NCBI RefSeq assembly: GCF_030687835.1
Contig: NZ_CP117449.1
Location: 5,022,001 to 5,086,000, forward strand
Source: Pseudomonas hefeiensis
GTDB lineage: Bacteria; Pseudomonadota; Gammaproteobacteria; Pseudomonadales; Pseudomonadaceae
Direction: 5' to 3'
Length of the DNA stretch: 64,000 nt
The translations under genes were made by a program, and so were the position numbers. The notes below the pieces were generated by a model that saw nothing but the letters and a program-made list of their open reading frames with translations, was not told where the DNA came from and searched no databases. How positions within the stretch are numbered: position 1 is the first letter of the stretch; every line of letters begins with the position of its first letter. Positions 26,958 to 34,780 of this stretch are shown one piece after another.

Positions 26958-27740
26958 ATGAAAAAAGCACTGCTGACCCTTTCTGCACTGGCGTTGTGCA
27001 TGGCCGCCGGCGTCGCCACGGCCAAGGAATACAAGGAACTGCGTTTTGGTGTCGACCCGTCCTATGCCCCGTTTGAATCCAAGGCCGCCGACGGTAGCCT
27101 GGTAGGTTTCGATATCGACCTGGGCAATGCAATCTGCGAAGAATTGAAGGTCAAGTGCCGCTGGGTCGAAAGCGATTTCGACGGCATGATCCCGGGCCTG
27201 AAGGCCAATAAGTTCGACGGCGTGATCTCGTCCATGACCGTGACCCCTGCTCGGGAAAAAGTCATCGATTTTTCCAACGAACTGTTCTCCGGCCCGACCT
27301 CGTATGTGTTCAAGAAGGGTTCCGGCCTGAGCGAAGATGTCGCGTCCCTTAAAGGCAAGACCGTCGGTTACGAGCAAGGCACCATCCAGGAAACCTATGC
27401 CAAAACCGTACTGGACAAGGCCGGCGTCAAGACTCAGGCCTATCAGAACCAGGACCAGGTTTATGCCGACCTGACCTCCGGCCGTCTAGATGCGTCGATC
27501 CAGGACATGCTGCAGGCCGAACTGGGCTTCTTGAAATCGCCAAAAGGTGGTGACTATGAAGTCAGCAAACCCGTGGACAGCGAACTGCTGCCTTCCAAGA
27601 CCGCCATCGGTATCAGGAAAGGTAACAAAGAGCTGAAGGCACTTTTGGATAAAGGTATCAAAGCGTTACACGAGGACGGCAAGTACGCCGAGATCCAGAA
27701 GAAACACTTTGGCGATCTGAATCTGTACAGCGGCAAATAA
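26958..27740 (+). CDS. Basic amino-acid ABC transporter, periplasmic binding protein
   Basis: 260 residues with a signal peptide ending at VATA-KEY (about 22). The PBPb domain has FGVDPSYAPFESK, VGFDIDLGNAICEEL, FDGMIPGLKANKFDGVISSMT and a C-terminal GIKALHEDGKYAEIQKKHF. It is of the lysine/arginine/ornithine/histidine (HisJ/ArgT/AotJ) class. It heads a five-gene operon; a terminator hairpin directly after it would let it be made in excess of the membrane parts. Confidence 0.9.
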   Translation: MKKALLTLSALALCMAAGVATAKEYKELRFGVDPSYAPFESKAADGSLVGFDIDLGNAICEELKVKCRWVESDFDGMIPGLKANKFDGVISSMTVTPAREKVIDFSNELFSGPTSYVFKKGSGLSEDVASLKGKTVGYEQGTIQETYAKTVLDKAGVKTQAYQNQDQVYADLTSGRLDASIQDMLQAELGFLKSPKGGDYEVSKPVDSELLPSKTAIGIRKGNKELKALLDKGIKALHEDGKYAEIQKKHFGDLNLYSGK

Positions 27741-27745
27741 TGCGC

Positions 27746-27779
27746 AGCGCCCATCCGGCCTCGGATGGGCGCTTTTTTT
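27746..27779 (+). terminator. Intra-operon terminator/attenuating hairpin
   Basis: AGCGCCCATCCG-gcct-CGGATGGGCGCT followed by six Ts, 6 bp after the binding-protein stop and 19 bp before the first permease. This arrangement usually keeps binding protein above permease levels. Confidence 0.85.
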
Positions 27780-27797
27780 CTGCCTAAGGCCTCTTTC

Positions 27798-28526
27798 ATG
27801 TTCGAACAACTCCTACAAAATCTGGGGCTCAGCGCTTTCAGCCTGCAGGGCTTTGGCCCGCTGCTGATGCAGGGCACCTGGATGACCATCAAGCTGGCGG
27901 TCCTGTCTTTGTTACTGAGCGTTTTGCTCGGCCTGCTGGGGGCCAGCGCCAAGCTGTCCAGCGTCAAACTGCTGCGTATCCCGGCCCAGCTCTACACCAC
28001 GCTGATTCGTGGCGTGCCGGACCTGGTGCTGATGCTGCTGATCTTCTACAGCCTGCAAACCTGGTTGACCTCTTTTACCGACTTCATGGAATGGGAATAC
28101 ATCGAGATCAACCCATTCGGCGCCGGGGTCATCACCCTGGGCTTCATTTATGGCGCGTACTTCACCGAAACCTTTCGCGGCGCGATTCTCGCGGTGCCGC
28201 GGGGTCAGGTCGAAGCCGCCACAGCGTATGGCCTCAAGCGTGGCCAGCGTTTCCGTTTCGTGGTGTTTCCGCAAATGATGCGCTTTGCCCTGCCGGGCAT
28301 CGGCAATAACTGGATGGTGATGCTCAAGGCCACCGCGCTGGTGTCGATCATCGGCCTGGCCGATTTGGTCAAGGCCGCCCAGGATGCCGGCAAAAGCACT
28401 TACCAACTGTTTTACTTCCTCGTGCTCGCGGCGCTGATTTATCTGCTGATCACCAGCGTGTCCAATGTCGTCCTGCGCTGGCTTGAACGCCGTTACGCCG
28501 CCGGCGCACGGGAGGCGGTGCGATGA
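27798..28526 (+). CDS. ABC transporter permease, HisQ-like
   Basis: 242 residues from ATG 27798. The HisMQ-type inner-membrane subunit has five helices. The conserved coupling loop is FRGAILAVPRGQVEAATAYGLKRGQRF, and the N-terminal TLIRGVPDLVLMLL motif is present. It forms a heterodimer with the next gene; the stop and next start overlap as ATGA. Confidence 0.9.
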   Translation: MFEQLLQNLGLSAFSLQGFGPLLMQGTWMTIKLAVLSLLLSVLLGLLGASAKLSSVKLLRIPAQLYTTLIRGVPDLVLMLLIFYSLQTWLTSFTDFMEWEYIEINPFGAGVITLGFIYGAYFTETFRGAILAVPRGQVEAATAYGLKRGQRFRFVVFPQMMRFALPGIGNNWMVMLKATALVSIIGLADLVKAAQDAGKSTYQLFYFLVLAALIYLLITSVSNVVLRWLERRYAAGAREAVR

Positions 28527-29233
28527 TCGAACTTCTTCAGGAATACTGGCGACCGTTCCTCTACAGCGATGGCAATCACATCACTGGCCTGGCCATGACG
28601 ATGTGGCTGCTCAGCGCCTCGCTGCTGATCGGCTTCGTGGTCTCGATCCCGCTGTCCATCGCCCGGGTTTCCCCCAAGGGCTACGTACGCTGGCCAGTGC
28701 AGTTCTATACGTACCTGTTCCGCGGCACACCGCTCTACATACAGCTGTTGATCTGCTACACCGGCATCTACAGCCTCGAAGCGGTGCGCGCCCAGCCCCT
28801 GCTCGACAGTTTCTTTCGCGATGCAATGAACTGCACGATCCTGGCCTTCGCCCTGAACACCTGCGCCTACACCACGGAAATCTTCGCCGGGGCGATCCGC
28901 AGCATGAACCATGGCGAAGTCGAAGCGGCCAAGGCTTATGGCTTGACGGGCTGGAAGCTGTACGCCTACGTGATCATGCCTTCGGCGCTGCGGCGTTCGC
29001 TGCCGTACTACAGCAACGAAGTCATCTTGATGTTGCACTCGACGACCGTGGCGTTCACCGCTACCGTTCCAGACGTGCTCAAAGTCGCCCGGGACGCCAA
29101 CTCGGCCACCTTCCTGACGTTCCAGTCGTTCGGTATCGCCGCGTTGATCTACCTGACCGTCACCTTTGCACTGGTGGGCCTCTTCCGCCTCGCCGAACGC
29201 CGCTGGTTGGCCTTTCTCGGGCCGACTCACTAG
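28523..29233 (+). CDS. ABC transporter permease, HisM-like
   Basis: 236 residues. The second membrane subunit has LFRGTPLYIQLL, and its coupling loop is FAGAIRSMNHGEVEAAKAYGLTGW. The ATGA overlap with the first permease indicates stoichiometric translation. It precedes the M14-family gene by 28 bp. Confidence 0.9.
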   Translation: MIELLQEYWRPFLYSDGNHITGLAMTMWLLSASLLIGFVVSIPLSIARVSPKGYVRWPVQFYTYLFRGTPLYIQLLICYTGIYSLEAVRAQPLLDSFFRDAMNCTILAFALNTCAYTTEIFAGAIRSMNHGEVEAAKAYGLTGWKLYAYVIMPSALRRSLPYYSNEVILMLHSTTVAFTATVPDVLKVARDANSATFLTFQSFGIAALIYLTVTFALVGLFRLAERRWLAFLGPTH

Positions 29234-29260
29234 GTCTTCTGTTCCAGGACACACACGCAA

Positions 29261-30379
29261 ATGCGCCACCAGATTCATGACCTGCTGGCCCCACTGCCGG
29301 GGACCGCACGCAAGATCCACAGCTTCCACTTCGGCCCGGAAAAAGCCGTCGGCAAAATCTACATCCAGTCGTCCCTGCACGCCGATGAGTTGCCCGGCAT
29401 GCTGGTGGCCTGGCACCTCAAGCAGCGTCTGGCCGAGCTTGAGGCGTCCGGTCACCTGCGCCACGAGATCGTGCTGGTGCCCGTGGCCAACCCCATCGGC
29501 CTGGAACAAGTGCTGATGGATGTGCCCCTGGGCCGCTACGAAATGGAGAGCGGGCAGAATTTCAACCGCCGGTTCGTCGACCTGAGCGAGGAAATCGGCA
29601 ACCAGATCGAAGGCCAGCTCACGGCTGATCCACAACACAACCTGATGCTGATCCGCAAACACCTGCGTGACGCCCTCGCCCGCCAGACCGCCAGTACGCA
29701 ATTGCAATCCCAGCGCCTGGTCCTGCAACGGCTGGCCTGCGACGCCGACATGGTGCTGGACCTGCATTGTGATTTCGAAGCGGTCGCCCACCTCTATACC
29801 ACCCCCGAAGCCTGGCCCCAGGTCGAGCCACTGGCCCGCTACATCGGTGCCGAGGCGAGCCTGCTGGCGACGGATTCGGGTGGTCAATCGTTCGATGAAT
29901 GTTTCACCCTGCTCTGGTGGCAACTCAAAGAACGCTTCGGCGAACAATTCGAGATTCCTCTGGGCAGTTTTTCGGTCACCGTCGAACTGCGCGGCCAGGG
30001 CGACGTCACCCACGACCTGGCGAGTCTCGACTGCCAGGCCCTGATCGAATACCTGATCCGCTTCGGCGCCATTGACGGCGAACCGATGCCCTTGCCCGAC
30101 CTGCCCTACCCGGCTACGCCGCTGGCCGGCGTGGAGCCGGTGGCGACGCCGGTCGGCGGCCTGCTGGTCTACAGCGCCGTGCCCGGAGAGTACCTGGAGG
30201 CCGGGCAACTGGTGGCGCAAATCATCGATCCGATCAACGACACGGTCACCCCCGTTCATTGCTGCAATGCCGGGCTGCTGTACGCCCGCTCGCTGCGGCG
30301 CATGGCCACTGCCGGCATGGTGATCGCCCATGTCGCCGGTGCCGAAGCCTACCGCAGCGGCTACCTACTTTCGCCTTGA
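29261..30379 (+). CDS. Succinylglutamate desuccinylase/aspartoacylase family protein, AotO-like
   Basis: 372 residues of the M14-type zinc family. H40 and E43 in SSLHADE bind zinc, and H169 in VLDLHCD is the third ligand. NFNRRF (about 100-105) is the substrate arginine region. It sits between the permeases and the ATPase, the same slot as AotO in the P. aeruginosa aotJQMOP arginine/ornithine operon, so it may deacylate imported acyl-amino acids. That activity is inference. Confidence 0.8.
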   Translation: MRHQIHDLLAPLPGTARKIHSFHFGPEKAVGKIYIQSSLHADELPGMLVAWHLKQRLAELEASGHLRHEIVLVPVANPIGLEQVLMDVPLGRYEMESGQNFNRRFVDLSEEIGNQIEGQLTADPQHNLMLIRKHLRDALARQTASTQLQSQRLVLQRLACDADMVLDLHCDFEAVAHLYTTPEAWPQVEPLARYIGAEASLLATDSGGQSFDECFTLLWWQLKERFGEQFEIPLGSFSVTVELRGQGDVTHDLASLDCQALIEYLIRFGAIDGEPMPLPDLPYPATPLAGVEPVATPVGGLLVYSAVPGEYLEAGQLVAQIIDPINDTVTPVHCCNAGLLYARSLRRMATAGMVIAHVAGAEAYRSGYLLSP

Positions 30380-30392
30380 GGATGCACGCCCC

Positions 30393-31157
30393 ATGTACAA
30401 ACTGACCATCGAAGGCCTGCATAAAAGCTATGGCGAACATCAAGTGCTCAAAGGCGTTTCGCTCAAGGCCAGGACCGGCGACGTCATCAGCCTGATCGGC
30501 GCCAGCGGCTCGGGCAAAAGTACCTTTTTGCGCTGCATCAACTTTCTGGAACAACCCAACGACGGCGCAATGAGCCTGGACGGCCAGGCGATCCGCATGA
30601 TCAACGACCGCCACGGCATGCGCGTGGCTGACGAAAAGGAACTGCAGCGCCTGCGCACCCGCCTGGCCATGGTGTTCCAGCACTTCAACCTGTGGAGCCA
30701 CATGACCGTGCTGGAAAACATCACCATGGCGCCGCGCCGGGTGTTGGGCGTCAGTCAGCAGGAAGCCGAGGACCGTGCCCGTCGTTATCTCGACAAGGTC
30801 GGCCTGCCGGCGCGAGTGGCCGAGCAGTACCCGGCGTTCCTTTCCGGTGGCCAGCAACAGCGCGTGGCCATCGCCCGCGCACTGGCGATGGAACCGGAAG
30901 TGATGCTGTTCGACGAACCCACTTCGGCCCTTGACCCGGAGTTGGTGGGAGAAGTCTTGAAGGTGATCCAGGGCCTGGCCGAAGAAGGCCGGACCATGAT
31001 CATGGTGACCCACGAAATGAGCTTCGCCCGCAAGGTGTCGGATCAGGTGCTGTTTCTGCACCAGGGCCTGGTGGAAGAAGAAGGCGCGCCGGAAGACGTG
31101 CTGGGCAATCCCAAGAGCGAGCGGCTCCAGCAGTTTCTCAGTGGCAACCTGAAATAA
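30393..31157 (+). CDS. Basic amino-acid ABC transporter ATP-binding protein, HisP/AotP-like
   Basis: 254 residues from ATG 30393. Walker A is GASGSGKST, the Q-loop FQHFNLW, the signature [14 protein letters not shown], Walker B LFDEPTS and the switch His THEM. It powers the transporter encoded upstream. In P. aeruginosa argR follows aotP; here no regulator follows, only a terminator hairpin and REPIN. Confidence 0.92.
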   Translation: MYKLTIEGLHKSYGEHQVLKGVSLKARTGDVISLIGASGSGKSTFLRCINFLEQPNDGAMSLDGQAIRMINDRHGMRVADEKELQRLRTRLAMVFQHFNLWSHMTVLENITMAPRRVLGVSQQEAEDRARRYLDKVGLPARVAEQYPAFLSGGQQQRVAIARALAMEPEVMLFDEPTSALDPELVGEVLKVIQGLAEEGRTMIMVTHEMSFARKVSDQVLFLHQGLVEEEGAPEDVLGNPKSERLQQFLSGNLK

Positions 31158-31179
31158 ACCCCGTGGGCAAGGGGGTTTT
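31157..31179 (+). terminator. Probable terminator of the ABC operon
   Basis: AACCCC...GGGGGTT followed by TTTT directly after the ATPase stop codon. Confidence 0.55.
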
Positions 31180-31265
31180 GTGGGAGCAAAGCTTGCTCGC
31201 GAAGCAGGCGCCTCGATTTTTGAAAGACCGCATCGCACCCGTCGCGGGCAAGTCTTGCTCCCACA
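31179..31265. repeat. REPIN
   Basis: Inverted REPs (tgtgggagcaaagcttgctc and gggcaagtcttgctcccaca). The central ~35 bp resembles that of the REPIN at 39202-39288, so these two are recent relatives. Confidence 0.85.
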
Positions 31266-31387
31266 AAATCGCCCCGCCACAGGAGCTTGCATGTTCTCAG
31301 CGCGCTCCTGCGTCGCCTTCCCCCATTAAACCTTTCATCTCCCACGGTGGTCACTGAAAGAAGACTTTCAGGGCGCACGCGGCGGGT

Positions 31388-31530
31388 ATGGCGACCTCCA
31401 ACAATTACGCAAACCAATGGTTCAGCGCCCGCGGCTGGAAGCCGTTCGCCTTTCAGGCCATCGCGTCGAACAGGACAATGACTGCAGGATCTTTGTCATT
31501 GGGGATAACGAAATATGGCCCGTCAGTTGA
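31388..31530 (+). pseudogene. Deletion scar: start of ligase-associated Lhr helicase joined to a PdeM-like end
   Basis: From ATG 31388 the first 23 codons read ...WFSARGWKPFAFQ, the N-terminal start typical of ligase-associated DEXH (Lhr-type) helicases just before their ATPase domain. After CAG (31454-31456) similarity stops. In the frame beginning at 31456 the sequence reads ...CRIFVIGDNEIWPVS and stops at 31528-31530, which looks like a protein C-terminus and by style the end of the PdeM phosphoesterase. I read it as the two ends left after deletion of about 3 kb. The Lhr part is moderately secure; the PdeM part is a guess. Confidence 0.5.
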
Positions 31531-31562
31531 AGCACACGTGCTTTCTACTGACGGGCCATTTT
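31513..31562. terminator. Long bidirectional hairpin
   Basis: ATGGCCCGTCAGT (31515-31527) pairs with ACTGACGGGCCAT (31547-31559), and the loop itself holds AAGCAC/GTGCTT. T runs lie on both outer sides. It probably ends the small minus-strand gene and whatever arrives from the left. Confidence 0.7.
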
Positions 31563-31566
31563 GCGA

Positions 31567-31782
31567 TCAGGCAACAGGCGCAGGAGGCGGCTCATCCGGC
31601 AGGGTAGGTTCGCCGGGTTCGGTGGGTTCGAAGGGCTGTTCGTTGGGGGTATCGGGATCAGGCTGGCCTGGAATACCGCCCGCCGCTTCGGCAGGGTGGG
31701 CCAGCAATGACCAAGCCATGACACCAATCTGATTGGGCTCAAGCCTGGCCAGTTCGGCACTGATTCGCGGATCGATCTTCAT
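31567..31782 (-). CDS. Small Pro-rich hypothetical protein
   Basis: 71 residues from the ATG at 31782, with AGGAG seven bases upstream. The N-terminal ~30 residues (MKIDPRISAELARLEPNQIG) are helical. The rest is low-complexity, with PDTP, EPTEPGEPTLP and PPPAP repeats. No domain known. It is flanked by terminators on both sides, so it is an independent small transcription unit downstream of dcd. Confidence 0.6.
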   Translation of the reverse strand: MKIDPRISAELARLEPNQIGVMAWSLLAHPAEAAGGIPGQPDPDTPNEQPFEPTEPGEPTLPDEPPPAPVA

Positions 31783-31819
31783 AGAGCAACTCCTGGGCGA
31801 AGGCCCGCTGCGCTGAGGC

Positions 31820-31858
31820 AAAAAAACGGGCAGTACACCCCATAGAGTGCCTGCCCGC
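31820..31858 (-). terminator. dcd terminator
   Basis: CGGGCAG/CTGCCCG stem with a run of A on the plus strand (T on the transcript), 27 bp after the dcd stop. Confidence 0.75.
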
Positions 31859-31884
31859 CCAGGAATTCAAACTGTTCGTCAGAA

Positions 31885-32451
31885 TCAGGTACGCGGCAGC
31901 GTCACACCGCGCTGGCCCTGATATTTGCCACCACGATCCTTGTAGGACACTTCACATTCTTCATCGGACTCAAGGAACAGCATCTGCGCCACACCTTCGT
32001 TGGCATAGATTTTTGCCGGCAAGGTCGTGGTGTTGGAGAACTCCAGGGTCACATGGCCTTCCCATTCAGGCTCCAGCGGCGTGACGTTGACGATGATGCC
32101 GCAGCGCGCGTACGTGCTTTTGCCCAGGCAGATGGTCAGCACGTTGCGCGGGATACGGAAATACTCAACGGTGCGCGCCAGGGCAAAGGAGTTCGGCGGA
32201 ATGATGCATACGTCGCTCTTGACGTCGACGAAGCTCTTCTCATCGAAGTTCTTCGGGTCGACGGTGGCCGAGTTGATGTTGGTGAACACCTTGAATTCAT
32301 CGGCGCAGCGCACGTCGTAGCCGTAGCTGGAGACGCCGAAGGAAATCAGCCGGTCGGCGCCTTCGCCACGCATCTGGCGCTCTACGAAAGGCTCGATCAT
32401 GCCCTGCTCTTGCGCCATGCGGCGAATCCACTTGTCCGATTTGATGCTCAT
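31885..32451 (-). CDS. dcd: dCTP deaminase
   Basis: 188 residues. Deaminates dCTP to dUTP for dTTP synthesis. Key parts: SYGYDVRC, the substrate pocket [30 protein letters not shown] and the C-terminal [18 protein letters not shown] that closes over the active site. Normal length for the enterobacterial/pseudomonad enzyme. Confidence 0.96.
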   Translation of the reverse strand: MSIKSDKWIRRMAQEQGMIEPFVERQMRGEGADRLISFGVSSYGYDVRCADEFKVFTNINSATVDPKNFDEKSFVDVKSDVCIIPPNSFALARTVEYFRIPRNVLTICLGKSTYARCGIIVNVTPLEPEWEGHVTLEFSNTTTLPAKIYANEGVAQMLFLESDEECEVSYKDRGGKYQGQRGVTLPRT

Positions 32452-32805
32452 GGCGGGAGTCCTGAATAGCGAGGTGGAAAAAATACGTCCGGCATCTTAC
32501 CGGGGCACGGGGCCGGGTTCAAAGCGCGGAACGCAAATCTCGCCGATCCGCCTTGATTTCCTGGCCCTGACGGCAATATCGCCCGCCGTCAGTCACCAAA
32601 ACCGAGAAACCTTCGCAAAGACCATTGGCACGTACCGGAAAAAGGGTTAAGGTGGCGCCACTGTGCTGCTTGTGTCACTGAGAATCTCTACACGATATGT
32701 TGAATTTCGATCCAACCATCTACAAGAATTTTTCCTGCTCTTTGCACTCAGTCTCGGCCAGGGTTCTTCCTGTGTCGCAGTTATCTTTGTTCAAGGAGTT
32801 ACACC
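32452..32805. other. 354-bp divergent region between dcd and the cold-shock gene
   Basis: The first ~60 bp carry dcd promoter signals. The right part (about 32690-32800) is AT- and pyrimidine-rich, without a good ORF, and ends in CAAGGAG before the cold-shock ATG; this fits a long structured 5' leader as in cold-shock mRNAs. No other element seen. Confidence 0.55.
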
Positions 32806-33015
32806 ATGTCTAATCGCCAAACTGGTACCGTTAAGTGGTTCAACGATGAAAAAGGCTTCGGCTTCATCACCCCACAATCCGGTGACGACCTGTTTGTTCA
32901 CTTCAAAGCAATCCAATCCGACGGCTTCAAAAGCCTGAAAGAAGGCCAGCAGGTCTCTTTCATCGCTACCCGCGGTCAGAAAGGCATGCAAGCTGAAGAA
33001 GTTCAAGTTATCTAA
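32806..33015 (+). CDS. CspA-family cold-shock protein
   Basis: 69 residues. A single OB-fold cold-shock domain with RNP1 KGFGFITP and RNP2 LFVHFKAI. An RNA chaperone that melts mRNA structure at low temperature. AAGGAG seven bases before the ATG. It has a long leader and its own terminator, so it is monocistronic. Which Csp paralogue it is (capB-like) cannot be decided. Confidence 0.95.
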   Translation: MSNRQTGTVKWFNDEKGFGFITPQSGDDLFVHFKAIQSDGFKSLKEGQQVSFIATRGQKGMQAEEVQVI

Positions 33016-33034
33016 CTTGTCCTTGCTTTAGTAA

Positions 33035-33066
33035 AAGGCCCCGCCCTCAAAAGCGGGGCTTTTTTG
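33035..33066 (+). terminator. Cold-shock gene terminator
   Basis: AAGGCCCCGC/GCGGGGCTTTTTT stem-loop 20 bp after the stop. Confidence 0.9.
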
Positions 33067-33098
33067 TGCCTGTAAGTTTTTTGCAGGCACAAAATTAA

Positions 33099-33187
33099 TG
33101 TGGGAGCGGACTTGCTCGCGAACGCGGTGGATCAGCAACATTTTCGTTGACTGACACACCGTTTTCGCGAGCAAGCCCGCTCCCACA
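33099..33187. repeat. REPIN
   Basis: Inverted REPs tgtgggagcggacttgctcg and cgagcaagcccgctcccaca, ~40 bp apart. Confidence 0.85.
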
Positions 33188-33210
33188 TTGGTTTGTTGGT
33201 TAGCCCGTAA

Positions 33211-34218
33211 TTACCAGGTCACGCCAAACCCGGCGGTGTAGCGCGTTCTGCTCAAGTCGCTGTCTTCGGTACCCTCGATGACATCTTTCTCGGCCTTGAG
33301 GTTGAGCGAAGCCCAGTCGGTAACCTTGTAGCGCAGCCCCACCTCGGCGTCGTAGGCGTACTCGGCGACGCCGGACAGCGGCTTGCCGACTTCACCATTG
33401 GTGAAGAACTCGACACGCTTGCCGATCAGGTAGCGGTTGTAGTCCCACTTCATGGCGACGGAATAGAAGTTGTCCGTTCCACCGTCGCGGTATTCATAAT
33501 CGGTGCGGTTGAGCAGCGAGCCCAACGAGAAAGCCCCCAACTCGTCATCCCAGAACTGATAACCCGGACCGGTGCCCACCACGCGCTGGCGAGCCAGCTC
33601 TTCGACCTTGTCGCGCTTGTAATTCAGGCGCCCTTGCCAGAACCATTTTTCCGTGAGGAACCGGTCGAGGGAGTACTCCAGCCTCCAGTTGTCGGTGGAA
33701 ACCACATCATCCTGGAATTCACGGTTGTATTCGCCTTCGGCGGTGTGCCGCCATCTGCCGTGGCGTGCCGAGGTCTTGAAGTCGATGTCGTAGTCGTCGG
33801 TATCGTTTTCCGCGCGCTGATAATCCAGTGCGGCATCGATATTGCCCTTCCACACCAGATCCTCGACCACCGGTTTGGGTTTGAGGATTTGCTGGATACT
33901 GGCCAGCTCGACGGTTTTGGGCCCGTCGCCGTTGGCCAGGGTCACCTTGCCGTCCTCGGCCGCCTGCAACCCCTTGGCTTTTTCGCCGGCGTAGGCATCC
34001 TGCTTGACCAGCAATTGCTGGTCGCTCTCAAGAGTCTTGACCTGTTTCCAGTCGATGGGAATCGCGCCAGCGTAATCGGTCTGGATCAGCAGTTTGCCGC
34101 CATCGAAAACGGTGATCTTGCCACTGAGCTTGTCACCGTTCTTCAACCAGACGGTATCGGCAAGCAATGGCATGGAGGCGCTGGTGACAGCTAGGCATAG
34201 CAGGGTTCTAGACAACAT
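33211..34218 (-). CDS. DUF481 outer-membrane beta-barrel protein (YdiY-like)
   Basis: 335 residues. The signal peptide ends near PLLADT. Residues ~22-110 form a small SH3/DUF-type N-domain (DTVWLKNGDKLSGKITVFDGG), followed by a beta-barrel of the DUF481/YdiY family with alternating aromatic strands (RHGRWRHTAEGEYNREF, LGSLLNRTDYEYRDGG) and a terminal aromatic (GVTW). Presumed outer-membrane; the substrate is unknown. It converges on the cold-shock gene and is alone on its transcript. Confidence 0.85.
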   Translation of the reverse strand: MLSRTLLCLAVTSASMPLLADTVWLKNGDKLSGKITVFDGGKLLIQTDYAGAIPIDWKQVKTLESDQQLLVKQDAYAGEKAKGLQAAEDGKVTLANGDGPKTVELASIQQILKPKPVVEDLVWKGNIDAALDYQRAENDTDDYDIDFKTSARHGRWRHTAEGEYNREFQDDVVSTDNWRLEYSLDRFLTEKWFWQGRLNYKRDKVEELARQRVVGTGPGYQFWDDELGAFSLGSLLNRTDYEYRDGGTDNFYSVAMKWDYNRYLIGKRVEFFTNGEVGKPLSGVAEYAYDAEVGLRYKVTDWASLNLKAEKDVIEGTEDSDLSRTRYTAGFGVTW

Positions 34219-34382
34219 AAGCGTATAAAGAGCTCAAGTTTGCGGTAAAAAGGCGGCATTATCCCCCGGGACGACACCTTAGCAAGGACTGACCGAAGTA
34301 TTTGTAATGAGTTCATTTCTCAACCAACCTTGCGGGACTTAATCTACAAACGGCAATACGCCCTCCTTCAGGACGCCTGAAC

Positions 34383-34736
34383 GTGACTGATGCTCCCGCG
34401 GACGCAGAGAGCGCCGCCCAGATTCGCCGTACCACCCTGTACCTGACCCTGGCACAAGTGCCGGCCGGCAAGGTAGTGACCTATGGCCAGCTCGCCGAAA
34501 TGGCCGGCCTGGGCCGCGCGGCGCGCTGGGTGGGGCGTACCCTCAGCCAGCTGCCGAACGACACAAAGTTGCCATGGCATCGCGTGCTGGGTGCCGGCGG
34601 TCGGATCAGCCTGCCGGCAGGCAGCGCTTCAGGGGATGAACAACGCGCGCGCCTGCGCATGGAAGGGGTGAGTGTCCTGAATAGTCGTGTTGATATTCAG
34701 CGCCATGGCTGGCGCCCGGTAGAGCACAGCGGTTAG
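34383..34736 (+). CDS. Alkyltransferase-like (ATL) DNA-binding protein, MGMT family
   Basis: 117 residues from GTG 34383. The MGMT DNA-binding domain has VPAGKVVTYGQLAEMAGLGRAAR and the helix-turn-helix arginine. The active-site box is PWHRV, with Trp in place of the alkyl-accepting Cys of PCHRV. So it cannot take up alkyl groups but can bind O6-alkylguanine and flag it for nucleotide excision repair, as E. coli Atl/YbaZ does. It lies 45 bp upstream of the ampG-like gene. Confidence 0.9.
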   Translation: MTDAPADAESAAQIRRTTLYLTLAQVPAGKVVTYGQLAEMAGLGRAARWVGRTLSQLPNDTKLPWHRVLGAGGRISLPAGSASGDEQRARLRMEGVSVLNSRVDIQRHGWRPVEHSG

Positions 34737-34780
34737 AGTGCGCGCTTTGTTTTCGCAATTTTTGAGGCAGACTCCAGCCC

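Noticed and set aside
28493..30331. 612-codon open frame opposite the ABC operon
   Set aside because: Shadow frame across several real genes, rich in Gln/His/Gly, no family features.
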